A DNA stretch of 64,000 nt from Distichodus sexfasciatus (Eukaryota > Chordata > Actinopteri > Characiformes > Distichodontidae), in NCBI GenBank assembly GCA_032718565.1, contig JAVGVS010000022.1:978001-1042000 (forward strand), read 5' to 3'. Below, one piece after another: positions 32,131 through 43,425 of the stretch. Below the pieces are notes generated by a model. The model was not told the DNA's origin. It worked only from the letters and a program-made list of their open reading frames with translations, and ran no database searches. A program made the position numbers and the translations under genes. The stretch's first letter is position 1. Each line of letters opens with the position of its first letter.

Positions 32131-33144
32131 TTTTTTATTTTTTTAGTTAATTTATGAGAATGTTCTGGAATTGATAAATGCTAAATCCACGACACCGTAA
32201 CTGTATCAGCAGAAGCGTTGGGCTAACATATGTTAGAAAGTTGTAAAAGCGGCAGACCTTCGCCGTCTCTGACAGTGCTCTAACAACAGATTTGAGTGCT
32301 ATTGATTCCTGACAGTTTGTCTGATCGGAGCCTCCTGCTTGCTTCCTGCATGTGCTGCACTCAGCCAACGGATTACTCCTGCAAAGCTCAAGCGCTCCTG
32401 CAGTGATTGCAGTACAGCGGTCCCTACACTCCATCATGTATCCGTCGTATACAGCCTGCAACCTAACAGCGGGGCCTGTTAGATCTGCCGATTGCCTCGT
32501 CAACAAAGCGAGCCAGCCTAATCACATTAAGTCGATGCCTCTGTGCTGCGTCACTCTAATCTTTTTACACATCGCCTGGTGTTGAAAATACCTCAAAACA
32601 CACCTTTGCTCGAAGCGCTGTTCCTGCGACGTCTGTGTTTTTTCCGTGACGCTTGACTCGGGGCGGAGCGCAAATGATCCACTCTCGCGTTCCCTCTCCT
32701 CAATCTCGCCAGCCATTAAAGGTTTAAAAGGCCCAAGACAAGTTCATAAAAAAATGAGGAGACTGATGAGATTAAAAGAGGAGAACAGAGGTTAGGCAGC
32801 GCGTTGCCTGAAGCAAGTCGGCCCCTAAGACCTACATCAAGCCGGCTCCAACCTTTCCGTGTGAGGAAAAGAGAGAGAGAGAAAGAGAGAGAGTGAGAGT
32901 GGCCTGGACTGAGAGAAGCGGAGAGGAGGAAGCAGTTCTCTTTCCATAAGCGTCAAGAAACGAATCCGATAAAAACAGCAGACGCCATGTTAATTCACCC
33001 CGTCTAAAAGGATGCCGTCATGTGGCTTAACATCAGAGTCTGAACTCTTTTCTGAATGAAATTATCAACGGGGAGAGGTGTGCTGTTGCCTAAAAACTAA
33101 GACACAATAACACGTTTCGCACAAACTCAACTGTGGATCAATTG
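32131..33144. other. non-coding DNA, low repeat
   Basis: Unique, moderately GC sequence from 32,200 to 32,780 with overlapping uninformative open frames. An AG-rich patch lies at 32,868-32,900. No domain or RNA gene was recognised. Confidence 0.45.
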
Positions 33145-33955
33145 TGGTCGATTATCAGTTTAGCTGATTACAGGTGCCGATATTTAGCATTTTAAGGGTT
33201 ACTAGCATCGGTCTTGTTTTGAATCGATATGCTGATAAAATAGATTAATCCAAAACTTTACTAAAGTCTGAACTCACGACTGGTCCAGACAGGGGTGATC
33301 ACTTTTTAAAATTTTTTGCATTTTATAACATTTCCAGATGATTTTGGCATCTTGATTAATAATGAATTTAATGTAAATATTTAAACAAATAATAGAAAAA
33401 AATATCCACCCCACCCTGCGCTGTGTTGGCACCTGTCCAGGGTTGGTCCCTGCCTTGCGCCCATAGTTCCTGGGATAGGCTCCGGTCCCGCGGCCCTGAT
33501 AGGGCTTAAGCGGCTCGGATAATGAATGAATGAATGAATGAATTCCCCCCACCCCATACGGACACACAGTGGGCCACAGGCTACTGCTCAGTCTGAGTGG
33601 TGGTCCCTTGTACAGAACCAGCTGAAAACCCCTGGTCTAGAGAAATTCCACTCAACAACAATCTGGTAAATGTTTCAGGTTTAGTTGTTGAACACTGAAG
33701 GCTGAAAGCACTGAAAGTTTTGCATTCTGACAGAAGCTGGGAGCTGACTTTTTGTTTTAAGAACATTATAAAAAGTGCTCATAATTAACACAAGGTCAAA
33801 GGCATTTATATTTTTAACGTTTGTGTAGGAGTATTTGTTATTCTAAATTTTGACACCTATTGTCATTTTTACAACAGAAAGATGCTGGTTCAAAAATCGT
33901 CTCCTTGATTAATCAATATGGATGAAAAAAACATACCGATGGACACTAATTATTA
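33145..33955. mobile_element. GGTCGACCGATTA-family element with a SINE-B fragment inside
   Basis: Left side 'GTGGTCGATTATCAGTTTAG', right side 'TTATTCTAAATTTTGACACC' and 'CATACCGATGGACACTAATT'. The middle holds a SINE-B 3' end at 33,410-33,543. Boundaries are approximate. Confidence 0.5.
33410..33543 (+). mobile_element. SINE-B 3' end with (GAAT)n tail
   Basis: 'CTGGGATAGGCTCCGGTCCC' and 'GGGCTTAAGCGGCTCGG' lead into an AATG tetranucleotide tail at 33,520-33,542. The tail shows the retroposon's 3' end and its plus orientation. The head is missing (5' truncation). Confidence 0.8.
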
Positions 33956-34079
33956 ACATCAGTCCATTCATGTCATTTTTCCATTTTCTTATTTCATGTC
34001 ATTTTTACATTACCCTAAAATGTTGTTGTTGTGTCTGAATTTCTGTGATTTTTGGATCAGCAACCTTTCCATATCAAAG

Positions 34080-34397
34080 CATCTCTCTTTTGTGGATATT
34101 GTTATAAACACATTTTTTTACATGTTTATGTTTTAAAATTGTGTTTACACAACATTCTGTAAAAATATGCCTGTTTATACATGTGCGTATATTTTTCTAA
34201 ACACATTTTTTAATAAGTTTATTTTTTTTATTGCATTTACACAACATTCAGTAAAAAAAATATTGTGTTTACATGTATCTACAGAATCGAGCGGTTTGAA
34301 AAATCGACACTTTGGATGGTGTTTTTAAAAATTGCATTTCAAACATATAAAAAAATATGTGTTTATAAATATCTGCATATGTGTAAACAGGCCCCTA
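34080..34397. mobile_element. GGGCCTG-family element, diverged
   Basis: Repeats 'CATTTACACAACATTC'-type phrases and ends 'ATCTGCATATGTGTAAACAG' plus 'GCCCCTAA', matching the right end of the 6174-6766 element. The left end is unclear. A right-end fragment of the GGTCGACCGATTA family follows at 34,420-34,503. Confidence 0.55.
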
Positions 34398-34503
34398 ATT
34401 TTCACAATACCACACCTCAGCAAAATTGATCCTCGAAAATTTATGCTCGATTTGTAATAATCTGTATCGTCTCTGTAAAACCCATATCGGTCGATCGCTA
34501 ATT

Positions 34504-35585
34504 ATAAACACCATCGCCTATCCAAAACATAACAGCACACACGCCATATAAAATGATCATAAAAGACAAGAGCTACACATGCATTATACAACACCCACAG
34601 GCACACTTGAAAGATATGCAGTTACACACTGGAACCCATCTATTATCACCACACACAGTATCTGTCACCCTACACCTCATTCATCACTGTTCTGAAAAAA
34701 AAACTATCTGCCGTCCAAATATTATGCGGGCAGCAGACCACTTTCATCACAGCAGCTACACTGACAGCATTGTGGGATGTGGTAAGGTAATGGCTTCCTG
34801 AAATGAGTGTATCAGACACACCGGTATTGATTCTGGGGTTTTTTTGAACCCGTCAGTAGTTCTGCTAATTTGAGAGTGGACCGTCTCCCGAAAATATCCA
34901 GCCAACGCTGGTCCCGAGGCCAGAAAAAGTGACCATTGTGCACAGCAGTCCATTACGATGTTGCTTTTAGCTCTACTGGCTCACAGACTATAAAAGTTTG
35001 TGCACATAATGAAATAAAATGCTACTGCACTAAACCAAACAATTATTAAATGGAAACTCTAGTTATCTCAGCAGCACCCTGAAGAGAGACATAATCTGCC
35101 AGAGTACATGGCCATATGTGCTCTCTTTCTACAAACAGAAGCACTGATGCACAAAACAAAAAAACACACAGGCTTTTGGGCTGTGTGTCAGACACCAAGC
35201 CAATGTCTTTACCCTCAAAAATATCTAGTTTAGTTAATGGTTAACTAAAATAATTGTGGTTTTGATACATTTTTCTAATTCATCAATTAATTAATTTGAA
35301 GGAATTGTTAAAGAATAATTATAAAGGAGAAAAAAAATCAGAAATTTTTCCGCCACTCTGACTTGCTCCTTCAACTTAATTGCAATAAAGTGGCTAAAAG
35401 CACTGCAACTTTCATCACAAACTGCTGCAAAATCAGGCATTTTTGGTCGCAACAATCTCAGAAAAGACCTGCAAAATCCTCAAAGGACTGCACAGTATAG
35501 CACGCTTAGTATAAGGCTTAACAATGATGCTGACGGAATGTACAGCACAAGTGCAATTGTGTAATAATAATATTTTGTGCTTGCT
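34504..35585. other. non-coding DNA
   Basis: Unique, AT-rich. Open frames at 34,553-34,801 and 34,756-34,953 show no domain. No repeat family was recognised. Confidence 0.45.
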
Positions 35586-35589
35586 ATAT

Positions 35590-36225
35590 GTGACCCTCCA
35601 CGGCAAAACCAGTCACTTGTCGCAGCGGAGGTTTCCCAGAAAAACGAGCGTTTATGTTGCGTGGGGTAAAATCTTGGATTTTTTGTTTTTAGTGTTTTCA
35701 AACAGTGGAAGGTCTATACTGTACTGTTGTGAATAAATTTGGCTGAAAAACCCACCCTTTCCATCCTAAAAACGTGACTTTCTTGAGGTGAGGAATTCAA
35801 TTCCAGCAGAATGTTAAAAGTTTCTGTTTTGACCGCTCTACTTCAATATTTACGGTAAATCCACTGGTTGACTAGCGTGAAGATATTTCTCCGGAATCCA
35901 TCTTCGTCTCCAGAGTTCAGTTAACCTAACGCAGGTAGGCTATCCGTGTGGCTATGAATGCAGCGTAGGCTACCGTAAATGCGAACGTAGCCGCGACCGC
36001 ACCAAGCGTCTGTGAGTGCTACGGCGATAGTCAACTTCAAAGGCAGATTTCTCCGTTTCTCACTTGGCGTGACAGGAGAAACCCGACTCCTTTGAATGTT
36101 GATATCTCAGTCATATGTCGTCCGATTCATTCGAAATAGGTATCTTTTTGAAGCCCTTAACATAAACATAATAACTCAATTTTGAAAATTTGCGACAAAC
36201 GACTGGTTTTGCCGTGCAGAGTCAC
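35590..36225. mobile_element. GTGACC-family MITE, 636 bp, ATAT duplication
   Basis: Ends 'GTGACCCTCCACGGCAAAAC' and the complement of 'GGTTTTGCCGTGCAGAGTCA', flanked by ATAT at 35,586-35,589 and 36,226-36,229. The interior is the reverse complement of the 27,630 copy ('AAGATATTTCTCCGGAATCC', 'CTTCAAAGGCAGATTTCTCC'). The two copies are close in sequence, suggesting fairly recent spread. Confidence 0.85.
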
Positions 36226-36229
36226 ATAT

Positions 36230-37499
36230 TCTCACTAAACACTCATAGAAATGAATCAAACATGTAAAGCGGCGGAACACATGGCAATTCTCATCAGAGC
36301 AATGCAGTTTACGTATGCTTATAGGCACTAAGAGTAACAACATTACCAGCGTCTGAGGCGACAAGTAAGTTTAAATCTGAATGCTGTGTTAAATTTTAAA
36401 GACGACGACTGGCTGTTTCATTTAAGGATTCCAAAAAAGCAAACAGTCCACTTTTCGGCCAATCAAGAAGCAGAGATACAGTCAGTCCAGCTTTTAGCAA
36501 TGAGGCTGCAGGTCGGGTAGGAGGTGATTTTATGATAAAACATTTGTTCGCAGTACGGCATGGGTCCTGGTGCCAGTTGAAAAGCACCACAAGTCGCTCT
36601 GGATAAACGCTGTCAATGTTAAAATGTTAATCTTGTGGTTTCCTGTCTCTTTTTAAACTGGTTTTAAACTAGCACTTAAAGGTTACTATGTCAGCTTTAT
36701 TAATGAACTTCTATCTGTAGCAAAGACACCTCAACTCCCAACTCCCCACTGCTGCCCTCTGCACAGAACTTGATACAGACTTTAGTAGCAGCCTCATGTG
36801 ACTCCTAATGTAACTGTGATCAATAATGAGCTACGACATGTTTCAACTGAATCTGAAAAAGTCACGGGAGACCACGCATCAATAATTATGGCACAGATGG
36901 GAATAAAATCTCAGCGTCTGGTATCCCGCACCACCGGCGGCTTTACACACATTAGCAGAGCTGCTGGAGAGGTTTGATCTCGGCAGGAGAAGTGCCCTCC
37001 CCTCCACGCTACTATTAGCAAGCACGGCTCTGATGTTATCACACATCCTCTGCCCTGCTCTATCTTCACGGATATTACCATGTTTGAGTGGAGCCTCCAG
37101 TTACATTTCATATTAGACACGGGTCTGTCCTTCTTGGAAAAAATTCTGCCGCATTCGGATGGGCCTCAAACTTGCGTGTTGGGGTCGGGGTTTAAATCAC
37201 AAGTTTTATAACGGATATCAATTCAATGTCTGGCGATCTGATACGTGTATCGGATATCCATCCGATAACGACTCACATAGCTGGATCGGGTATCGATGGC
37301 ATTGGGCCGATCTGTAAATTGTACGTTTTTCTATGTTCGCGTATGCTCGCACGCACGCACAATTTGCTATGCATCAGAAATGTTACTCTGGTTCGTATAT
37401 ATTGATATGACAATGCACAGAACAAGCAGCGCAACACACTACAACCCCAAAACAAATCACATGATTATACTGTATAATTTCCTTAACAACACCAGCAAT
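36230..37499. other. non-coding DNA, partly repeat-like
   Basis: A SINE-C-like scrap ('CAAGTCGCTCTGGATAAACG') lies at 36,590-36,610. 36,820-37,120 is unique and balanced. 37,180-37,320 has ATCGG/CCGAT phrases like other hAT-type MITEs. No gene was recognised. Confidence 0.45.
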
Positions 37500-37755
37500 C
37501 TCTGTGTTCCTCAGTGTGTTTGTCAGCACACGCGTCTCTCACAGGGAAGTCCAACATTCACAGCAGTCCAGTTTAGTCAAATCTTCCCCTTTAACCCTTT
37601 TCTACTCACAATACAGCCGTTTAATTGATGTTTTCAGTGTTTATTCCGAGACGTGCGTTCGTCGTCTTATTGTGTGGAACGCCATCATGCCAAAAATGAC
37701 CAAAACTTCAGGATTTCTTCATATTCAATTAATCAGGAAATATTTTTTACATTCT
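37500..37755 (-). mobile_element. F-family repeat copy
   Basis: 'TTAGTCAAATCTTCCCCTTT' and 'GATTTCTTCATATTCAATTA' match the order at 50,040-50,335 and the reverse of 43,105-43,425. The ends and the transposon class are unknown. Confidence 0.5.
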
Positions 37756-37759
37756 ACAA

Positions 37760-38042
37760 ATATAAGACAATATCATTGGCTGATTTAACACAACCCCTTC
37801 CATTCATATCAAATCACAAGAATTACACTACAATATAATTTGACACTTTTATTCCTAAGCTCATACAGACATTTAAATGAAAAATAAATAAATAAAAATA
37901 GACCTCCTGTTCAATACAAAGTGAAATCAGAATATCCATACTGTCTGACTAACGTTTCATTTTGGATCAACGCTATGGGCTTGTTCATCTTTTCATCGAT
38001 GCACTGATGGAGATCGATGTATCATTACGCTTGTAACACAGG
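37760..38042 (-). mobile_element. GTGTAACGAT-family fragment
   Basis: 'CTGATTTAACACAACCCCTT' and 'TTTGGATCAACGCTATGGGC' lead to 'GATCGATGTATCATTACGC', the family end in reverse. Confidence 0.6.
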
Positions 38043-38650
38043 TATTTTTTTTAAAGAAAAAAAGAAGCGTGGCACCGTCGCTCTCCTCCTTCCCCTCAAG
38101 AAATAATGAGAAATGCATTCTGTGTGACCGGTGCTGACTTGGCACTGAAAGATTAACACTTGAACGTTAGAATGATAAAAGTCATTATCTAAGCGGACAT
38201 AATTTACACAGGCTACAGTCAGTGACAGGAAGATATGTTATCTATGGGAAATATTGATTAAACTCCGGCTATAAATGCCCACGAGATGACTGAACTATGT
38301 GCTTTGCATGTTAAACTCTGGAACCAGACCTGGAAAAAACAGCTGGGCAATAATTCTGCAGTACTCAATGCCAAGCTTGTAATATATGCTCTAAAATATC
38401 TGGAAAGGCAGACTGTAGGTCAACCAATTGATAAGCAGTGATGCGATTAAAGCTGCATTCTTCTATTTCTAATGCCTTTTTGTTTTTCGCCAAAATGAAT
38501 ACATTTACCGTGGAGGAAAATTCATTCCAGATGGTAATGAGGAGCCTTGCTCATAAACACTGGTGCAATCAAGGAGTTATTAGTCTTTCACAACATGTAG
38601 CAAGGGAAGGCTGTTTTTGCCCAACTGAAATCACACTGTATATATTTAAT
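38043..38650. other. non-coding DNA
   Basis: Unique, AT-rich. The plus frame at 38,438-38,668 has no domain. Confidence 0.45.
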
Positions 38651-38850
38651 AGGGGTGTGAAGCTTTGACATTATGTCGATACAACACACAAGGATGCAAG
38701 TATCTCAAAGTCCGCTACAATACGATTTTGATTCGATTCAGAGGCCAGGGATCTATATGAGACAATATCATACTCTGATTTAACACAACCCTTTCCATTC
38801 ATGTCAAATTGCAAAAACATCAATAAACTAAAATTTTGCACTGTAGTCAG
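38651..38850 (-). mobile_element. GTGTAACGAT-family fragment
   Basis: Starts 'TAGGGGTGTGAAGC', then 'CTACAATACGATTTTGATTC' and 'CTGATTTAACACAACCCTTT', matching the 1588 and 37,760 copies. Confidence 0.6.
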
Positions 38851-38909
38851 TGTTATCGTTATGAATAAAAGTGACAAAACCAGCTGAAGTATCTGCACTG
38901 GCCTAAACC

Positions 38910-39385
38910 GAGACCAAGTACTGACCGAGACCAGAGTGTGTCAAGACCGACACAAGACCAAGACACTGAAGAGCTGAGACTGAGACGAGACCAAGACCAG
39001 AGTGTGTCGAGACCGAGACAAGACCAAGACACTGAAGAGACGAGACCGAGATCAGGGCAGGGTGACACTGAGACCAAGACCAAGACTCTGAAGGGCCAAG
39101 ACTGAGACGAGACCAGAGAGGGGATAGACCAAAACAAGACCAAGACACTGAAGAGCCAAGACTGAGACGAGACCGAGACCAGAGCGGGGAGAGACCGGAA
39201 CAAGACCAAGACACCAAAGAGACGACACCAAGACCAGGGCAGGGCGAGACTGAGACAAGACCAAGACTCTGAAAGGCCAAGACTGAGACCGAGACCAGGG
39301 CGGGGCGGGGCGGGGCGAGACCGAGACAAGACCAAGACTCTGAAAAGTTGTGACTGAGAAGAGACTGGAAGCAGAGCAGAGCGAG
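38910..39385. repeat. GAGACC minisatellite, ~55-70-bp units
   Basis: About seven units share 'ACAAGACCAAGACACTGAAG' and 'GACTGAGACGAGACC', starting near 38,958, 39,025, 39,086, 39,139, 39,207, 39,262 and 39,332. A GGGGC run lies at 39,300-39,318. Three minus-strand frames (115-169 residues, Leu/Ser/Trp-rich) are open only because the unit lacks stop codons. Confidence 0.9.
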
Positions 39386-40302
39386 ACTGAGTTGAGCATT
39401 TTTAAAGTACAAACACTGTCAGTAAACTATGAAAACAGAATTTAAAACAGAACAATTCTTTATTAATTGTAATCAAAGGCAAAATGAATTGTGATACTGA
39501 TTTATGGTCATATCACCCAGCTCCAGCTCTAGTTCAATAGAAACATCGATACAAACGAACAGGTTCCACCATAAAACAAACTCTTGTCAACAGCAGCTTT
39601 GAAACCCTGTCTCTAACCTCAAAACCTCTAGTAGGGCTGTAAGATTCGTCTGGCGTATTTTGTCTCGCGATCTGTTCAGAAGTGGAATCAGAAAAGAAAT
39701 TTGACTCTCAAATCCGTCTCCTGAGTGCACATGTCAGCAGCGTCTAGACTGATTGCTTGGCATTCAGATGTGAATAGGACCTGAAGTGTAATGAAAACAC
39801 AGGAGAGTGCTGGGTGCAGATGGCGCTCAGAGGCTGAAAAGAGCCACTGAGCGACGTGGTTTCGCGAGAGGCCGAGCAGGAAACGGGTCGTCCAAGGCGA
39901 GCATTTAAGAAACAAGAGAGCAGCGGGCCAAGAGGTGAGAGTTACAGTCGAATCCTGATTTAAGAGCTTTCTCTTTTGGAGGAGAACAGCTTTTCACGAG
40001 TGTCCTCCGGAGTGTCCCGGAACTCGCTCTAACCTCAAATAAAAACGACTGAGAGGCTGCCAAGGAAAGCTTGGAGCGGTGATGGAGAAACAGAATCGCG
40101 TTGGATCGTCTTTGGAATTTTGGACGCGACGAAGCCAAAAGACACAAGCGCGAGGGAGGGAGGGTTCGGAGTTTCCGGTCTCAAGGTGCAGCCCTGAAAA
40201 AGTCATTTTATCAAAACCACTACAATTGTTCTTCATATCATTGCTACGTTACGAGCTGCATTTTATGGCTTCTCAAAATTAGAAAGTGCAGCAATCTGTC
40301 AG
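39386..40302. other. non-coding DNA with a MITE end
   Basis: A GGCGATAT-family right end lies at 39,480-39,530 ('GTGATACTGATTTATGGTC', 'ATCACCCAGCTCC'). The rest is unique. Overlapping frames at 39,905-40,282 show no domain. Confidence 0.45.
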
Positions 40303-40577
40303 GTAGGGCTGGGCAATTAATCAAAAATTCTTCAAAACCTCTAATTGACGTGATTTCACCCATGACGGTTATTCTGACTACATCTGAATGTGTTTCGCCA
40401 AATATTTTGAATTTATTTCACTTGAAAAATGTCCCAGCTTTAATAGTTGAGGATATTCATAGTATAAACTTTGTGAGTCAACTATTAAGGCAAAAATGTA
40501 TGCATTTATTAATCGTAATTGAGGGAAAATGATCCATGAATCGTGATACTGATTTGAGATCATATCACCCACCCCTT
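40303..40577. mobile_element. GGCGATAT-family MITE
   Basis: Starts 'TAGGGCTGGGCAATTAATCA' and ends 'TGATACTGATTTGAGATCAT' then 'ATCACCCACCCCTTA'. Same layout as 41,532-41,867. Confidence 0.75.
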
Positions 40578-41416
40578 AACGTCGCGTGACATGCTAAACG
40601 ATTTTAAGGCTGTTTCTGTGTCGCTGACAAAGCCCTTGACCATGCGTGACTCCAACAACTGCTATGCGTGACTGACACAAACATGTGCTCACCGACCAGA
40701 TGCCAATTCTGACCAGATATCTAGCCGCCGAGCTGCAGCCAATGAGAGTGCAAGAAACAAATCGAGGGAAAAAGGCGGGAGACCACACCTCAGCTCAGTT
40801 CACAAAGGGGAAAAAAAGACGATATTCAGTGTTTTCGTCCATTTTTTGGAACTAATCACGCAAACAAGTCTTCGATCCTGTTTTGCTAGACATCCATTTG
40901 AAGGTGGCGTCAATATTTGTTAAAATTGTTTTAAAATACAGTCTGTGTTCAGTGGATCTAATATAACATTTCAGAGCCACAATGGCAATGCCGTAATACT
41001 GTGAAACTGATATTTTTGCTTAAGATCATCATACCCTCACAATCTCATACTGGCCCAAATGCAGAAAGCCTCGCTCCCCCGCTTAACTTACAGCCCTTGT
41101 CTGTCCGTGTTCCTGAGGGCACGAGCCCTGAGGCTGCAAAAATATTCTCCACTCGCCCACTGCTTACGAAAGATGTTAAAGTTATAAATCTGAATATGCC
41201 TGAACGTCCTCGCCCGTAATGTGCCTGGGAGCGGTCCTGGGGGACGCAGCCTGCTTTTGGCTGAAGGGACAAAGAACTTTCAGCACCTGAACCTGGGCTG
41301 GGGGATGGAATGTGGACCTGGAGGAAGACTTTACCTAATGCCTTCAACAGCTGCTCGGCCCCTGTGTTCTAATAACAGTTGTGACCAAACCAGCTCACGT
41401 CTCTGAGTTTGCTTGG
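40578..41416. other. non-coding DNA
   Basis: 40,610-40,870 has short duplicated phrases ('CATGCGTGACTCC', 'TATGCGTGACTGA') and may be an old repeat. 41,060-41,400 is GC-balanced with frames on both strands that lack domains. No splice-site pair convinced me. Confidence 0.4.
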
Positions 41417-41417
41417 T

Positions 41418-41531
41418 GAGGGCCGTTACGATATGTGTGACGTCTAATCAATGTTTTCATTTTGGAACGATGCTGTGGGCTTGGTGATCATTGAATCGAT
41501 GTAACACTGTGGATCGAAGCATCGTTACACC
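41418..41531 (-). mobile_element. GTGTAACGAT-family end fragment
   Basis: 'TGGAACGATGCTGTGGGCTT' and 'GATCGAAGCATCGTTACACC' form the family end in reverse. It abuts the next MITE without a spacer. Confidence 0.65.
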
Positions 41532-41867
41532 TAGGGCTGTACGATTAATCAAAATTGATTGAAAATAGACATTCAGAACCTGTGATTGATCTCACTCATG
41601 TCGATTACTTCAGAAATTCTGTTAATACTTGCTTTAAAAACGTCTATTAACACTAGTGTGTGTTCATGTAGTGTCCCCTTAAAAACATACCACCATGTGT
41701 TGTCACATAACGTCTGGTGCTACATCTGTATATGTTTCCTTCTATTATTTTAAAATCATTGAACTATAAAAAAAATTAAAAACAAAAACATTAATTAACA
41801 TTAATTAATCATACTCAAGGAAAAATGAATTGTGATATTGATTTGAGGTCACATCGCCCATCCCTAG
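41532..41867. mobile_element. GGCGATAT-family MITE, reference-like copy
   Basis: 336 bp from 'CTAGGGCTGTACGATTAATC' to 'GAGGTCACATCGCCCATCCC' plus TAG. The ends CTAGGGCTG / CATCCCTAG are near-inverted. This uninterrupted copy was used to recognise split ones. It was inserted next to a GTGTAACGAT-family end. Confidence 0.75.
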
Positions 41868-42092
41868 ATATACCCCTACTATTTAAACGCTAAACGCCCC
41901 CCCCAAAAAACACCTGGACCCACACATGGGTGTAAAAAGGCCGTAAATAAGCAGCGGTGAGGCTGAGAGGCAGCTTTAACAGGGTTGAGGGATGCCCCTG
42001 AGCGTTCTCTCTCTCTCTCTCTCTTAAAATTTGTGGGTAGAATAAGAAATGACTTTGATATCCAGAGTCAGCAAAAAAGAAGAGGTTTCTAG

Positions 42093-42665
42093 TAGAGATG
42101 TAACAATACATCAACCTACATGGATATATTGATACAATGATTAACAAACCCATAGCATCGATCTGAAATGAAAACCTTAATCATATATATCTTAATGTTC
42201 CTTTATATTGAACAGGACGTCTGTTTTTATTCCAGATTAGGAATAAATATGTGACCCGATCTGCCGTAATGAGTCGGAAGTCGACGTTCTATTTATTTAG
42301 ATACGGGCCGATTATGTTGACAAACATCACAAAAATAGTGATTTTTCTTTTTTGGAGACCAGATTAATTTTGAAGACCTTTTCTTTCATATGAGACCAAA
42401 AAAGAAAAATCGATATTTTTGATGTTTGTCAACATAATCGGCCCGTATCTAAATAAACAGAACGCCGACTTCCGACTCATTACGGCAGATCGGGTCACAT
42501 ATAGAATTTTAGTTGATTTTTGTGATTTGATATAAATGCAAGTGATTGTTTTAAATCAGCGTGTGACATCCTCTGATGTTGAATCACTTGCTGCTGAATT
42601 CAGCTGACATCGAGTTGTCCTTTGAATCGATATAATATTGTATTTTGACAAAACTTGTAGCATCT
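42093..42665 (+). mobile_element. GTGTAACGAT-family MITE carrying a palindromic insertion
   Basis: 'GATGTAACAATACATCAACC' and 'CCATAGCATCGATCTG' lie on the left; 'TGATTTGATATAAATGCAAG' and 'GCTGACATCGAGTTGTCC' on the right. The family order resumes exactly across the insertion at 42,251-42,498. Confidence 0.7.
42251..42498. mobile_element. 248-bp near-perfect palindrome with GTGACC ends and ATAT duplication
   Basis: Arms of about 105 and 103 bases (42,251-42,355 and 42,396-42,498) are inverted copies differing at only a handful of positions, around a loop of 40. It begins 'GTGACCCGATCTGCCGTAAT', ends with the complement, and is flanked by ATAT (42,247-42,250 and 42,499-42,502). End motif and target match the 0.6-kb GTGACC family, but the inside differs. 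If transcribed, it would fold into one long RNA hairpin. Confidence 0.85.
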
Positions 42666-43104
42666 AGATGTGACTGCTTCAATTATTAGGGATGAAGCAA
42701 CACAGAAGCTGCACTACATTAATCTTTACCTCACAAACACACTCACTGGGCCTCACTGAGTTTTTCTTTAGTTGGAAGTTGTATTACTGTAAAACTGAAG
42801 AAAATTTAATACGTTAATGGTTTGCACACGCTTCAGCACATGGATTAAAGCTCAAAAATGGCTTGTAACTGAAAATATTTTTTTGTTGCCCCAGAGGGAA
42901 TTTTGGAGAATGGGGGGCTGTGATGTGGGGTTATTCAGAGACATCCTATGGCTTAGTATTGTGAGGAAAAATAAGGTTAGTACCAGGCAGGAACACTTCC
43001 TTATCCAATTGGCATCCATCTGGACACAAAATATAATTATTTGATAACAAACCATTTTTCTAATATTTCTTACAAATATTTTCTGATTAACTAAAAAAAA
43101 ACAA
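42666..43104. other. non-coding DNA
   Basis: Frames on both strands at 42,817-43,055 lack domains. No repeat family was recognised until the F-family copy. Confidence 0.4.
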
Positions 43105-43425
43105 AAAAAACTTTGGGTTGAAGTTTTGGGTAGTTTTGAGTCAATTTGGACTTATTTTAGAGGATTAAATAAGATGCTTATGGCCTTTTTGGGAGAGAAA
43201 TACATTTCCCATAATCTGCCCGCGAGCAACTCAGAGCCGCGTCACAATAACGTGATGAACGCGCATCCAGAGTGAACAACAAAATATCAATAAATGGCTG
43301 TATTGTGAGCGAAACGCTGGTTGTTGTTATTTTTTATCAGTTAAAAAATAAGAGTTGAGTCTGTAATAAAGGGGAAGATTTGACTAAACTGTTGCGTTTG
43401 ACGAAGTAGTAGCCTATGGTGCAGC
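43105..43425 (+). mobile_element. F-family repeat copy
   Basis: Holds 'ATCAATAAATGGCTGTATTG' and 'GAGTCTGTAATAAAGGGGAA', the reverse complement of phrases at 50,040-50,180. The boundaries are approximate and the transposon type is unknown. Confidence 0.55.

Noticed and set aside
31919..32157. Tyr/Ile repeat proteins
   Set aside because: Products of a TA dinucleotide tract.
38859..39412. Leu/Ser/Trp-rich frames of 115-169 residues
   Set aside because: Three phases are open at once across a GAGACC minisatellite, as expected from a stop-free repeat unit, not from coding selection.
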